Positions 26,056 to 41,925 of a stretch of DNA of 64,000 nucleotides are shown in pieces. This DNA comes from Saccoglossus kowalevskii (taxonomy: Eukaryota; Hemichordata; Enteropneusta; Harrimaniidae). Both the position numbers and the translations under genes were made by a program. The notes under the pieces are model-generated. The model had not been told where the DNA came from. It saw only the letters and a list, made by a program, of their open reading frames with translations, and did no database searches. Within the stretch, counting starts at the first letter, position 1, and each line of letters begins with the position of its first letter. Where the stretch lies: positions 653,409-717,408 of the forward strand of contig NW_003120922.1 in the NCBI RefSeq assembly GCF_000003605.2, written 5' to 3'.

Positions 26056-29000
26056 ATGACTGTAATGGACGAACAGGTAGGGGTTGCGGCATGTCTGAAC
26101 ATCGACAACAACATCAAATATCAATATAATCTGAACCATCATGTCACTGTCCGATATTTGCATATTTCTATTATAATTAATATATGTATACCAGATAAAA
26201 AAGCAGTTTATTGTTTATAAATAGAATTATAAATAACGTATGTTATATCTCTCTATTTAAATAACGAATTTTGAATGATTTTTTAATATCAAATACATTG
26301 ATTGCAAAGAAAATCAAACAACTGATATTCATCATCAATCACTAACATTGGCAAAGTGGCAAGAAACCCCGGGATACTTTGTGATTTTACTTCCAGTGGA
26401 TGTATTAATGAAATAACTCATTACAGGCATTTTTTGAGTAATTCATCGCACCTTTAGTTGAAGACTAATTAGTCTGATTAACAATATTAACAATATTATG
26501 ATCGAGGATAATCCCACAAAACAGACATAATAATATCTACGGTGCATTGTTAGAGAGGGTAGCCGAAAAGAAGATTTGTGGTCAAGCCGACGATAGCATT
26601 GAAATAACGCGAGATACCGCGAGACCGGAAAATTAGCGTGAGAATGTGCTATACAAATAAATCCAGCTTAATAAGTACGCTGTTGCCGAGAGCGCACCAT
26701 GCGTACATTTAATTACGGAACGACTACGCATGCCAAAGCGTAATGTAGCAGCCAGATCGAAGGTGATTCTAACAAGTGCCAGTGGCGTAACAATGTCAGT
26801 CGTCTTTGTGTAGTTTTGTTTAAACTTCAGGAAATTTATGTATGCCTCAGTTGTCAAGTGTAATTAAGTTATATCCGAGTTATCCAAACAATCTTTTCAT
26901 ATAAATACAATCAAATAACGCAGTTAGCACCAACTTTGTCAACAAGTGATCTACAGATGTTTGTAGCCAACGTACCAACATCGATAAATATACAGAAATA
27001 CTACTAAACTTAGCCTGATTGTCAGATTAAATACTTAAACTGTTTCTTGCCTTTATCAAACACACGTCAAAGTAACGAGCGCTACTTGCACGCGTTGACA
27101 ATGTAGGTCGCGGTCGTATTAGACTGCGTGATTGCGAGTCCGTACAGACAGTGACAGTTTAATAGGGGATCCCATTGGATTCATGTGAATACGTTATAAT
27201 CGGTTGTCCATGTCCATCCATGCGTGCATGTAATTGTGACATCTCAACGGATCTTCACTTCCTTGAAATGTCGTTTCAGATTGTTTCAAAACGTGTATAC
27301 ATAAATCTGTGCCGCTATCAGTTAAATAAAATATACACAACACTAACAAAAATTAAACTTCATGTCTGAACACCTCAGTGTAGTTACAACTCAGTGTAGT
27401 TACTTTTGGGCTCTTGGCTCTATTACAAAAATATAATCGCTCCGTACAGACCAGCATGTCAGACTGTCCTATTTCGGTAACGTTGGTGTCGATCCACCGA
27501 TTATGATGCCAACTTGCTACACAGACTGGTCGTTAGTTAGCTTCATCCATTCGTTCACAACGTGGCATGCACCTGCCGCACTGCGCCCTATCGTGCCAGT
27601 TTCTATCCGCGTCACGAAATCTACAGCGAGACACACAAATGTCCATCCTGAATCAGTTCGATACTTTCATCGCGCATATACCTAAACAAATACAACACTT
27701 CTCATTCCATTATCGCTAAAAAGTCTCCGACCCAGTGACTTATTAGTCATGGCAGTCCATTTACAGTTCTGAATTTTCTAACGGGACATGACGTTTTTTT
27801 TTTATTGAATCAGTCGCCTCTGTCAGTACTATTCAGAAAAAAAGATTCGCGAGCAGCTTTAGGAATAACTAGTAGTATAGTGAGTAGGTACGAAATCTAA
27901 TCTGACGAGTAGATTAAAATAGATAATATTCTATCAAGCATCGTTAATCTGGCTAAAACGTTGGCGCTAATCAAATTTATGTTGACTAATAGGGTAATGT
28001 GACTGATGCGCTGAATATACGCAACTAAAAATGTTATGCCCCACAGGTGCTTATGCAGTCTGCTTTTGGCAAACCATTTTAATGACGATCTTCAGCAAAA
28101 TTGAAAATTGGATACGTACTTTCATTGCCGATGTCTAGCTATTACCACCATTGTTGAACGATTTTTTTTTGGGGGGGATACTAATTATCTTTTTAAAGAA
28201 AACGGGCCAATGCAGACGATTGGAGGGTAACCTTTACTGCAGTCAGGTTTGCTCTTATCTTGCCGCCAAATTATTCGAAAATCATATAATTGTAAGACTA
28301 CAATTTACCTTAAATTACCCTGGATTAAAATTGTCACATTCACGTGGATCATAACTAAGGTAATCAGATGAAAGATTACCTTGAACCTTGACCTTCTGGT
28401 CGTGTTTATTTACTTGATTTATTCAAACTCGACGTTACATATTAGACAAACATTATTAAATGTGTTGAATGGCGACAGTCAACAGTTATACCAATCTGTA
28501 CCATCGCAGATCGAGTTAGTAAAATCAACGTTGACAATTCTCAAACAGTACGCATCGCTTATCCGAACTGGCAATATTAAACTCTTGTGTGTTGTCAGTA
28601 GCAACACAGTTCGATAAGTGGACATCAGTCGCGTACTTGTCATTGATTAAATTATTGTTTTTACAAAGAAGATTTTGAAGAAGAAAAAAAAAACACGTTT
28701 CGTTTCTACAAAACTAATGTATAATTTCTATTATAAATCCGCGAAAATGCACGTCACGGCTCTTTATCCATCTTTTCTGCTGTCGTAGATACACACCAAC
28801 GGCGTTGTTAATAATGAATGGGGGAAGACAAAAGAATTCGTGAAAAGCAATCCGGATATTGATTTGCAAAAGCGTCGATAATACTCAGTAATTATGGTAA
28901 AATTTCATTCCAACCGAAACCATACTTTAGTTAAAAGGCTACTCGAATTAAACGATTTACTCTTTTACGGTGTGGAATATAACCATGCTTCCTTTCAATC

Positions 29001-31864
29001 GTGTACACCCATCACCTAGGCGTAATAATATAAACTTAGGTTATATAATATGTACTTCGTTACATATCTACTATGACACGTTATGAAAGTTTTTTTTCTT
29101 CTTCAATGTCACGTGTGTTTAAATATGAAGCAACTTGAATTATAAATTCAAAACATTTTGTTAGTGTAGCAACCAACAGGTACAATATTTAAACACAGCA
29201 TATTCCACTACATTTGATACGAATAATGTAAAAACAAACTTACTTCCGTGAATGCTTTCGGCTGAAAACTTAAAATGCAACACGAATGAAATACTAAAAC
29301 AGTTTTACTGTTAAATTGTCTCTATTGATATACCGCTTGGCAATTCAGAACACGCACGACGAATCGACAGTGTCTGCCGTCTCGATGGTGTTTCTGTATT
29401 ATGTATTGCGTTATATTGCCCCACACCGTCTATTGAACTTGTATTTGATGCCTTCAGTTGACAATTACGCGGGTGTTAGCAAACAGCAGCGATAGCGTAA
29501 TAGTGTAGTTGGTGGTTCTACGATGTTTTGACTGTTAGGGCAGTGTAGAAAATCAGTTACAATCTTCGCATTGACTCGGATCCACGCATAACTAGATGCC
29601 TTGAAACTATCGAGATGACATACAGTGTATTTGTACTCATTGTAACTTGACAACCATATACGCTCGGTATCACTGTAATGGCATCGTAGCTTCAACCCGC
29701 TGTTTACATAATTGATTATTCACAATTCGTCCTCCCATTACGTTGAAGATAGCATACAAACTTGATGCGAAAAACACATACAAATCTGTTTCCATCGTAT
29801 AAAATATGTTCAATAACGTGGATATGTACTCTAGTAATATCCTTCAAACGTAAAATGTTATTTTTTTCTACAAACATTTTTTTCAGTGTGGTGTTTATTC
29901 GTTTACATGATGCTGTTAATGCCGACAGAATAATAAAAGAAAAGTTGACAGGATAATCTCCAGAATTTAACACCATTTATTTCTTTCGTTCATTTGCATT
30001 CACCGCCGTGGCAGATAACATTAACCAAACACTTACATATATACTCGAGAAAAGAATTTACTTTTCAGATTCTGACAATTCAAGTATGATGAATCAATTA
30101 CGTCATTGTGCGCATGTCTCGTTACGTCACGTGTTATTTAAATAAATCGACGAGGCTGTTTTTCAAGATACTGCCGTACCAAGCAGGACGTTTGTTAGTT
30201 TGGTAAAGGGGACCTCGCAGTTCCACTGATTACATCGCAGACTATTTATTAGCATTCAGAAATGTTTCTTGCACAATTAGCACAACGTGGTGAGCACATG
30301 CATAATCCCAGCATGCATTCGTGCTTACAGATGTCACCGCTGGCTGGATTTTACCATATTTTCGCCGATTGGCAAAATTAACAGGCAAAGGAAGAGTCAA
30401 GCGTCCCGAGTTATCCACAATGACATATCATTAAGCGGCCGGTGTATTACGGAAATGAGATAATAAGTCAGTCCATGTAAGAAACAACAATCAACATAAA
30501 TGGACGCTGAGTTCTCGTTGACAGCGAGAGAGCTACGATAACAGTTTTTCTCATTTAAGAGTGTTATTTTCTCATATGTCATTGCGTTCACTGTTTCAAA
30601 TACCATGTTTTGATAGCTCATTACAATAGGCGCGATGACAGGGAAGAGTGAAACACTGTTTGAGAAACAAAACAACCCTCGTGATTTCTTTCAACGGCGG
30701 GAATCATTGCGTTTTTCTTTCTGTCAATTGCAGCTCTCATGAATGTGCCCTTCTATTCAACACCAATAGCTGACTGTAGCAATTTGACTGATGTTAGAGA
30801 AGAAGATAGATTGTAAATAAATAAATACAATTTAAATCGCATAGGCGAATTCGTTTATATATAGTTCCCACCAAAAATCGGTTCATACCCCGAAAATATT
30901 TCAACGCTATACTACTAAAAACAATACGAACGAGATATTTTTTTAAATAGACTGGAATATATTATTTTTAAAACTGTCACAAATCACGAATACGGTACAA
31001 TTGAGAAAATTACATTATTACCACTACAAGTGCTACAATTTCAGATACATATCTATCTTATCCCGCAATTACCTTCCGCTAAAATTCAATAAAATAACGA
31101 TAGCAATTATTTCGACTGTTATGTACAATATGTTTAATAGTTGTTGCCGAACCCATAATAGTATATCTGTTGGTGATTAATAGCTTACGTCACTAACATT
31201 TGTATATTTCGAAGTTGCGGTAATATCCAACAACACATTTTGAGTTACCCAAATGGCGAATAACACACGCTGCGTAGCGACTGGGACCTTGCGTAGCGCA
31301 TGGGGCGCTTTAAATTGGTTGAAACATCACCGTGTATTATCACTCGAGGAAAAAAAAAACATCACATTATACCGTGACAAAAATGACATTCCGCGAAAAT
31401 GACGTCAGTACAACTACTTATTTTTTCGCCTACTCATTTTTGGCGCGGTTGAGGTGCAGTTGTTGGAATGTATTATGTTTTAGTCTGAATTCTTTCCACA
31501 ACTCAGCTCTAAAGGTAAATAAGAATTTATACAAGAATTCCGCCATTAATTGAACTTGACAAATGGGGACACGTGTGTCTTTGAAATGAAACCCGCTAAA
31601 ATACCTCCTTTTTATGTGATACGCGCGAGACTCAGTGTAATATGTAAATATAACGAAATGACCGTCTCTATGGTCAGTCCAATTTCAACAAATGTGCGCA
31701 TGCATGGCAAAGTGGCAAGGCACCTACAATAAAATCCACCCGGGGTGTTTAGAATTTCTTTTCAATGTCCGCAATTCGTATATTTGGCGATCATAAGAGA
31801 TAAGAGATATATATTGTAGTTAGCAGTGCGATTTCTGAGCTTGATTTCATACTAAGCCGAACGC

Positions 31865-31878
31865 GTTGCCATGGTTAC
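31865..31878 (-). promoter_or_regulatory. Canonical RFX X-box in intron 1
   Basis: GTTGCCATGGTTAC reads GTAACCATGGCAAC on the minus strand, a full match to GTHNYY-AT-RRNAAC. With the near-match in the gene's promoter it may mark RFX regulation of the host gene. No local transcription start is evident. Confidence 0.4.
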
Positions 31879-34800
31879 TTAGTCCTCAATGCAATATGCG
31901 TTAAAGCGAATTTTCGTGTCTGCTGGCCCGTAGCTTTATCGTTCCACGCAACACCGACAGCGCTGCAAAACTCCCGTTAAAGTTATATAGGGTTTAATTT
32001 ACGTCATTAGGACAATCACAGCGAGGGTAAATTCATTCTTCACCCGCCTAAAGCTAAGACTATACCAAAGCATAATCTTTTCATTACCAGAAGATTTTTT
32101 ATTATCATTCCGAAAGATTATTCTCCCAAATCGGCTACTTTTGGATATTATTTAAATGAATTTACGAATTTGATATTGCCTTCCTCAATTTGTCTGAACA
32201 GTTCCTTTTTTATGTTCATTGATGTACTCGAACATCATTAACCAATTGATATTAATTAGTCAACGCATCTACACTTGAACGCACGCACGTTTTTTTTTTT
32301 AAATGTACGTGCAGACATGTTTATGGTTCGTAACAAATATGCCAACAGATGCAGGGGGGTGTCGAGATGCAGTTATTAGACATTACAATGTGGTTACCAG
32401 GACAACACCAATATTTAAATCATTCTACATGGGTTCTTATTCAATTTGTATAAACATAAAATTGGGCTTAGTTTCCCTTGTTGTTACCAACATGTGAAAT
32501 CGACGCCGCTACAATCGCGAGACATAATAATAGTAACATTACAAGCCGGTAAGTTAGAAAAAAAACTACACACATTGAAAAGTGGCTGCGGCGGTAGTAA
32601 TGCTCCTTTTTTATTTACGTAAAACACTCTGCAGGAAATTACTCGAATTTTGTTCTCGTCAATTGAATTCAACGCAGTGGGCTGTCTTTCCACACTACTT
32701 ATATCCAATATAGTTCTCAAAACGCTCAATGGGTGTGGGAACACCACCAGTGATAAGTACATAACCTACATATATTTCATTATAACTGTAGTGTCGTGTA
32801 TCGTCACGGGCGCTCCTTTCTTGCATTTGGACCTTCTAAGAATACTAATCTAACACGTGTATAATTTCAGAGTTTCTTTAGTCACGTGACCAAACTGTTT
32901 CAAGTAAATTTGAGGCACGATTCATAGCGTAGGCTGTATAAACAAGGCTGGCATGCGGAGATTCTGTGACAGAATATTCAGTGAATATAATATGTACATG
33001 TACCAGAAGCATCAATGGTAGTTTCTTTTTGTATGAAAACGAGCTCATTCTATTCAACTGGAGAGCCACACGACTGTTTCTTGTCCCCCCCTAAAGTGTT
33101 CCATTCTGCACCTCCGTCGCGTCTAATGTTCCGCTAACCTATTTAAAAATGCCTATTGGAAGTGTAGATGAGATGGAGTATAAAACACTCCTATTGGCAA
33201 ACCAAGTATCGTGGCTCGCTCACTCTCAACGCGAATACAGCGGCCGTTTGCGAATAAGCTCGATGGTGAATATAAATACAAATTATTTAAATACGTCATT
33301 ACGTATGTAGAAACTGTGGAAATTTTAACACGTTCTTTAATACATAAAGATATTAGAAACTTATAAGATATAAATGCGAACCTGGTGCTGTCGGCCATTT
33401 TGTTTTTTGTTTCAAAATATTTAAACATCAAATTATGAAGTAAAGAGTACAATTATGTTGTGTGGTGTCTTGGAATAATTTCACATGTCTGGGTTCAACG
33501 CATTAAAGTAACTGCTCAGAGACGTCGAAACATTTAGGAATTATAATTATCTTCTTAGTCATTCTACAAGAGTTTTGATGTTTGTTCTGCAGCGGCGCAA
33601 ATATGGCGGAGAACATCAAAGTCTATCTTGTAACACAGCTGTATATTTCTATGTCATCGTTTGTATGCAACTACGAAATCATTTCTACGGTATCGGGGCT
33701 ACTTTCTTGGTAATATAACCAACTGATGATATTTGGCCAGTAGGAGGATGGGGAGGAGGAGTAGAAAGAAGGAGATGCGGAGGCAAGTATTAACTGGATA
33801 ATACAAAAGGATGATTTCGATTCGTGGGAGTATGGCGCCTACAGTGCGAGGTAACAAAAGGGTGCGTGATTTTTAATTGAAACGCTATAAATTAAAAAAA
33901 AAAATGTGTCATCGTGCGTAACTTCTTTATAGATATTTATAGATGTATTTCTTCGGTTAAAAAACACCCTCTATGCAACGTGACATATCACACAAACAGA
34001 TAAGTTTTTTTTTGATTTCTAAGTAATGTACACAATTATTGAAATATCATTCATGAGCAGAAATTGAACGATGATACGTGGAAAGCCACGCATGTAACGC
34101 AAAACTAAACCGAACTATATTTTTTTCTTTAAATGGTGAAAAGGTAAAAAACGCAATCAGATAATGCAAACATCCGAAGTTTTATTAAAACCGATATTAC
34201 GTTTTTGAAAACTGTTTTACTGTAATTTAGCTAATTTCAATTCATTCACCAATGTGTGCCTCTCATTCGAAGAAGCGTACATAATTCTCAGCCCTTTAAC
34301 AATTTATTGTAATAAAATAAATCGTTATAAGATGGAGTTTGCAAAAATCCGGTGAGAATATACTATTCAAGAACACGTTTGATTATTTTTATATTAAGCG
34401 GTAAGATGAAAACAAAAGTTTTAATTTTAGGATTTTTTATTCATGTCAGTACTTAACTAGTTACCATATTGAAAATAGGGTTTACTATATAACCAAATTA
34501 TTATTATTACATTATACATTTTTGAATATGAATATTAAAAAGGTGTGTATATTTCAATTGAAACAGTTCATGTAGAAATTAAAGTTACATAGACCCATTA
34601 TCTACGTCCGAGATGTAAGTGAATTTATTCATGCTACGACGGTTATACAAGCCCAAAATTAAATAAACTCACATAGCAATTTTCTATGCGATTTGAAACA
34701 TAATTCCAATCTTAGTTACGGCGTACATATGTATGTACGAATATAACACAACTACGACATCGTGGGTGTAGTATATCGTGGGGTAAACCTCAAATCACAT

Positions 34801-37800
34801 GTTGACGATGAAATGACAATGTGTTTTTCCCAGCGTGGATTTATAAATTGATATGACCATATTAGGCAAATATCACATCCAAATATTAGTATATATAGTA
34901 TATGTACACTGGTTATGATGTTTATGAAACAGAACGTAAATAAGTGCCTTCATAAAGTACGGAAACAAATATTGCTTTAACATGCTTGTATCACCTTCTC
35001 GACTGATAATATTCAACCATTCCATATTTGGGCATGTGTCGTTCGCAGTAAGAGGGATTTTCCACGCATCAGATACTGCATTAAAGGTTAAACCACGGAA
35101 ATTAAAGACGAACAAATTGATTTCTGGGAAATTATTCTCAACGCGATTGTTTAGCAAATTGAAAAAAAGTGCATTCTTCAAAGAGGATAACAACTCTATC
35201 CAATGAGAAAGTTGTCAATGATTACTCGTCTTGTTGAAGTCCGGAATTGATTTATGCATATTTAATGCAAATTAAACGAAAACCATTAAATGGCATGTCG
35301 GCAACGCAGCCGGAAGACTCACGGGATGTTGACACGAGGTGCAAGCGCGATGGATTTATAGTTGAATATACGAGGAGTTGTGTCAAATACAGAGTCGATC
35401 TGATTTATTTTAATACACCAAACGACTCTTTGCTGTATATCGCGTGTGTTGTTAACACGTTGTATCAGGCTAATTTCATGTTTGATCGTAAAATTTCTCG
35501 TGTTGTCGTCGACTTGGTTAAATGGAAACAGATACACCTGATTGCAAGTACACTATCAATACTATTGTAGGAGGCGACTTGTAATTTTAATCTGGGAGGT
35601 TAACCGAGATTTATTTTGAACAGACAACCCTTTTTTTTCGTTGATTTACAGCCAAGTTAATACCAACAACCGACATCGTTGTAGACAGTCTTTGTCGGCA
35701 ATGTCAACAAGAACACACTCAAGTAATATGAGAAGGAAAATTCCAATCATTTTCATTTAATTGGTCTGTGTCAGAGGTTTGTTAATGTTGAAGAGACTCC
35801 ATTGAGATGCAACAGTGGGCTTCTGAATTGTCGAGTACCCATATATGTTTTGTATCGTTATACATCGATTCTTAAGTAACATACACAACCTCCCTCCTTT
35901 TAATTGGATTTTTTAATTAGTTAATATTTTCAGCGTAATTAATGGCATCAGAACAATGAACTTATATTATATAATATTAAAACCGAATAAATCATAAAAT
36001 CTCAAAAAAGCCCCCAATTAAACTTATATACATTATTATAACTATAAAACATTAATATATTGATTAAAATTGAAATATTGTTTACGTCCTTGATTCTAAC
36101 CTGATCATCAAGACGAGGATACCGATGGAACCGTGTAGGTATTAATGCAACGTGGGCAGTATGAACAATTACAGCGGCGTGTAGAGTGCTTGACATAAGT
36201 AAACAGGAATGCGCACATCTGAAGCCACTATACGCATTCAAGTTGGTGCATAATTTCCAGCCCATTGTCTACGTCAACTGAGCAAATAAAATGCAAAAGA
36301 GTAGAGAATGAGTATAATAGACATTTCTCCTCTCTCTCCCACGGGCGAGATGTTCCACATTAGTTGAGGATACGCGGTATCTTACGTGTCTTGGAGTGGA
36401 TTTTAAAAAAATACCACAAAATACGTCATTAAACAAATGGAACTTTAGTTAAAATTAGTAGATGCAGTGTTTTTAACACAAAATGTAGATCATGATTTCT
36501 GCTGAAACAACGTTTCTATGAACAGCGATATCAGAACATCCAATGCCGCCAGTATACCCAAGCGCCACGCTCAATACGATGCAATTATGGAAAAGTGATT
36601 TCCTTCCCAACAGGGATATCAACTATTCAGTTAAGTTGATTTGCCATTGTGCGCTTCCATTGATAGATAATCTGGAAATGTAATGTAATACACTTTGAAT
36701 AAGTTGGAATGGAAACATATCCAAGAGACATTCGCGATGTTCTTTGATTTTTCATTTTACTGCTAAAACAGATCACTGGCGGTTAAATCTGGCGTAGGGT
36801 TTCTAGGTTCTGTATGCAAATTATCATTATCACAACGTGTTCTACGCATTGTTGCAATTATATTTTTCAGTGACTGACTTCTCAGGCGCGTAACTTGTAA
36901 TTTATAATTACAGACGCAAATAATATTATTTTGTTAAATGGTATTTACTACATCCATTATGGGTTATTTTTTTTCCATGACCGACAAAATATATATACCC
37001 ATTCGTTACCATACGAAAGACGCATTTTGACATTTTTTCTCATATTTTTACAAGTGCTGTAATAAGGTCTTGTCCGGCCTTATTGTAATAATCCATGCAT
37101 TTTTACATCGTATGGGTTGTGCATATAGATTAAAAACAGCCTACGCTTCATACGCTGGGTTAACGTAATACATGAGCGTATGGGGGTGAAATTGACGATA
37201 ATAGGATCGACAACCACAGAATCGGAAACATTTAAATTGGCCAGACAGTTATTTCATCACGACCACCAATCTGCATAATTATTTTCCATATAGCATCACT
37301 ATATTAAGCAACGCTCTCCAAGCTGATCTGTTCTGTTTGCTTGACATAATTAGAATATTCATATACATTCAAACTCTCCGCGGTTTTAATAGTTTAGTCT
37401 ACTATGTTTTGCTAGGTTGTGTCTGTATATCTGCTTAATTATAATATTGTCAATGTATAGTTTAAGGCATACCTGAAAGGGTTCACCACGTCCCCGGCGT
37501 ATAGGTGTAATACTACGTCATCACTTTAAGACGAAATACGAGGAAAGAGAAACTAATAAACTAATTGGTATGTAGGACAAGTATCTTTGAGACAGTGGTT
37601 GGTAGATTAACCTCTGCGCATTTCTCAAGTTACTGATCCGGTGATGCATTAAATGGTGTGATAACCGGCGCAATGCAGCGAAGAGATTAGGTATACGTAT
37701 GTGTGTCTCTCGTTATGAAATTCTGAAACCACCTTATAATTAGCGTGTTTTGTAAACCACCCATAAATGTGCTAACACAGTACCCATTTACATTGTCCCG

Positions 37801-40800
37801 ACGGTGTGTGCGAGCTCTCCGTGAATGAAGCTTCAGTTCATTCGCAACGTACTAAGCATTCACTGTCAAATATCATTGCATGTTCAACACCGTCCTAGAT
37901 TCAATATTTTCCTTATATTGTCTCCTTATGTACATTCTTCGACCCAGCAACGCGAGGCAGAGTTGTCTTGGTAACCAATAATTACATATTTCTTTGCTAC
38001 CAGCACTGTTGACAATTCAGTATTAATGCAGCTTGAGGTGTCTTCCCATTGTCTGTGTTAGATGAATAGCGTCCAGCAAGAGTGCATTTACTTGTCGTTG
38101 TGGGGAAAACAGACTTGACAATTCATCTGTCAATTAGGCTTAATTATTTCACTGATCTATATATTTTGATTTTTGTTGTTGAAAATATCCCCATACCCAA
38201 GAGCCACGTGACTGCGATATTAGCTTTAATTATATTTCTACTCTCTAGGTATCTGCACCATTAATAACGTTATATATATTACCAGTGTGAAGTTCACAGT
38301 GACCCTGTGACGTCACAAAGTATCTCTGAAATCATCTTGTGCTTTGCTATTCAATAACATCAACATAAACAATAATGCTTGAAATCATCTGTCGCAGTGA
38401 AAACAGCAAAACAACGTTAAAATAATGGTATGACTGGCGTTTACAGGCTGCTAATTAAAAAATATATGATCGGGATATCAATAAATTGATATTATTATGA
38501 AAATTAACACGACTGAGTATTATGATAGTATAGTTGAAACTTTGGAGGTGTTCACAGTGCCTCTGCGTTATCTGACCCATTTGATGATGTAATCATTGTA
38601 CGAGTGGATGAATTCCCCTTTGCAATTATAGATGCAAATAACTCTGATATTATTCGTTGATTTGACGGAAAGTTTAAGGATTCGGAGCAGATTTATTGTT
38701 TCTTCATGAATAATATAATTGGCAGAGAATGGAATTGCAATTTCAATTAAAACAGAGTTTGACATCCATAAAAACAGCATGAGCTAATAAACCTGACTTC
38801 TGATAAAATAAACGTTCAATAAATAACGACTGCGTGTATCTTAGAATTGGTAATGTGTTATTAACATCATATTAAACAACTGGGAGAATTTTCTACTACG
38901 CAATACATTGTGATATACTCTTTACCATTAATGTTATACACCGAAAATATACAAAGTTAGTTCCAAGTAAATTACAAATAATTGAAGATTAGAAAAAAAA
39001 AAGATATTTGGTTTACTCCAAGATACGGCATCTATAATTGATTAAGTCGGCAATGAATGTTGGGTTATCGCGCATACGGTACAAATAAATGTATGTATGT
39101 ATGTAGTTAATATCTGGGTCGTATTAAAACGTTGCTAGCAGAATGAGTTTATTACACAGTCATTCTATTTCAGTGTTGGTTTTATCTGCCGTATGCTTCC
39201 GTAAATGAGCTTATACGTTTCATGGTTTTAGCACTGCGCACGTTATTTCCAAATTGAAAACAATTGTTAATAACACCCAGGGACGTCAGACCCACTGGGC
39301 ATCATAATCTGAGAAGAGAAAGTGACATTCTAAATAATGAATAGATCATAGTTGCAATATTCATGATCTAATAATAGAGTTGGGTCATCTATATTCATCA
39401 TTATAAAAATGAAGATAAAATTAAAAGAATTAATACCATCAACATGTGTCATATGTACAAACATATTAAATATTTTAAAGTCACATATGTGAGGGTTTCC
39501 AAAATTTGTATAACAGATATCTAGATTTCAATAGCATCCCTGGTTCATATTGTATGTATCTCGAAACGTGGATCATTAACTTTACGAATGTGATGTGTAT
39601 GCAAAACTAAAGATACACATGATGAATGGGCATTATATAGATGTCATCTTTATCTGTCGAGTCAAAGGACACGCTATAGCGTTAACTATTGCGACTCTTT
39701 CCCGCTCAATGCGATTGAACTTCTAAAGTCAATTCATAGTAACTAAGAAAACGTTTTTTTCTATACCAGTCACGGTACCATACTGACGTCATTCCAGTAT
39801 GAAATTTGGATGTTTAATGAAAAGGTAATGTTCTTGACATTTCGTCTTTAGGAATAGTAGGTTGCCATATTAACAAATTCATTACACTTTGTTTCAGTCA
39901 ACAAGTTGTAACATTGACGCAGTCTGATGAATGCATTTCTACATATGTGCTCTTGAAAAATATTTGACTCACTTTACGGTTCCTCAATACTAAGTTAGGT
40001 AGAAAATCGCTCTATTTTGAAAGCGTGCAAGGGATGGCATGCTTGTATTTCGAACTGTTTTATTTAATGTGATACGAGAAAAAGCGAGCCTTGCATTCGT
40101 GAGTGGAATTTCGGCGATCAGCAACGGGGTTTTGAAATGGCGAATTGATACATTTAGAGAACTTAGCTGAGTCAACAGTCCCATAACTGCGAGTACCAGT
40201 GTAGTAAAATCGGCTTTAATCTTATCAACATAAGCGATGATGCCATGAATTATGTGATTTAAAAAACAAAACAAAAAAACTAAACAGCCTATTTTTATTT
40301 AAAACATAATGGGGGAAAAATTGACTTGTTTGCTCAATTTTCAAAAAGCAAGAAGATGATAAGAAACACGCAGTCAAAAAAATGGTATGCTTAAGCAGTG
40401 ATATATTTCTTTGTCAATTTCATGTTTTGCCAAGTCACGACGGAAATGAACTAATTGGTTGATCATGACTTCCTGTTTAACAACGAATGTCTGCGTGGTT
40501 GTATAGCGTTATGGTGGTTTCGCGCATGAGCAGCTAGGGATTAAATTGTCCACGAAGCTAGAAAGACTGTGTTCACTGGATCGCATTGAGAGTAACGACG
40601 TATTTGTTATGTTGATTCGAATGACGCAACGATCAATCTACTTACCCAATCATGAACGCAGAGGTTTCGTGATTGCCATTCTAATTAGTGACATCACCCT
40701 ACTAATTCAGCAGTTCAGTGAATGTTGTACAATGGCAAAATTTAGATGTTGATGTATAATTGGAGGTGTTTAAAATGACTGTATATTGTAGAGTTACTGT

Positions 40801-41559
40801 ATGTACTATTTATCGGTCTATCCCTCGGTTGTTTCACTATATCCGAATAATTGCTCAGTTACGTGTATAACGTATCTGTCACAAATACAAAGTAATATAC
40901 GATAAAATAAATATATCCCTCAATTCAATAGCAATTGTTTATATAAAAAAAACATGAAACATTTTAGAATATTGTTCCTACATAACTCCACCACATTCAC
41001 AGAAATGAAACGTTATATTATTCTAGCGGATCGTGTTCTTGATTCACCTTCCAGTAAAGGCGAGTTCTGAAAATTCATGCAGTATCGCGGTTGGAACCGT
41101 AACCATTTTTATCTCGGCTCTCTGCGTAAATGCAAATCCGCATGAGTTCAAAATCAAACTACCACTGAGTCACATGTTTGCGAGTCCTATGGCAAAGTCG
41201 GCTTACATATATTTTTTTAATATTAATATTTTCAGTGTTTAGTATAAGCAGTATATTCATATAGACTGAATGTCATACTGTGTTGCCACCGTTACGTGCC
41301 AGGGGATGTTCGACACTGTCGTGTGTACAGACAGTTAATAATGCTGAGCAATGGGAGACTGTTTCCGAATGAAGTATCATTCACCAGATTATATATACAG
41401 TACCTTCCTTGCGTGGACTGCCCATAATATATTATAATAAGGCTTATGAATATTCAAAATAATGCACATAAGCAGATTGCCGAATTGAAGAGGATAATTT
41501 AGAACCAGAATTAGTATAGACAGCTTAACGCAATGATCCCGGGACCCGCCGTAGGCGGC

Positions 41560-41925
41560 AGTATTTTCATGCGAGGTCAATTTTGGATCACCAGGTCATT
41601 CCTAAACGCGTAATTAGGACTGAGACGAGAATCAATTTTGGGTGCCAGAAATCAACCAAAGACGCTTATTTGGGTATAATTTGCGCTGTCAAGACAAAGT
41701 TCAGGTTAATAAAATAAGATTGACGACGTTTTCCCAGGAGAAAAAAGTGAATTATTTGTTGAAAAATGGATACGCACAAATTGTGACGTCGACTCAACGC
41801 ATACAATGCAGCGTCATGGAAATTGTCTGCAGTACACGTACACGCATCTTTCGATGACGTAGGTTATTTTTCTAGCCAGCTCAGGACGCCGCGCCGTACA
41901 CACATTGTACTAATAGAAGGTAAGA
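41560..41925 (+). promoter_or_regulatory. CpG-rich patch with CRE-like motifs and a possible first-exon donor
   Basis: TGACGTCGA near 41783, ATGACGTAGG near 41854 and several other CpGs cluster here. A strong donor, GAAG|GTAAGAG, follows at about 41920. This could be an unspliced first exon of a plus-strand or noncoding transcript, or an intronic enhancer. I found no matching downstream coding exon. Confidence 0.2.
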
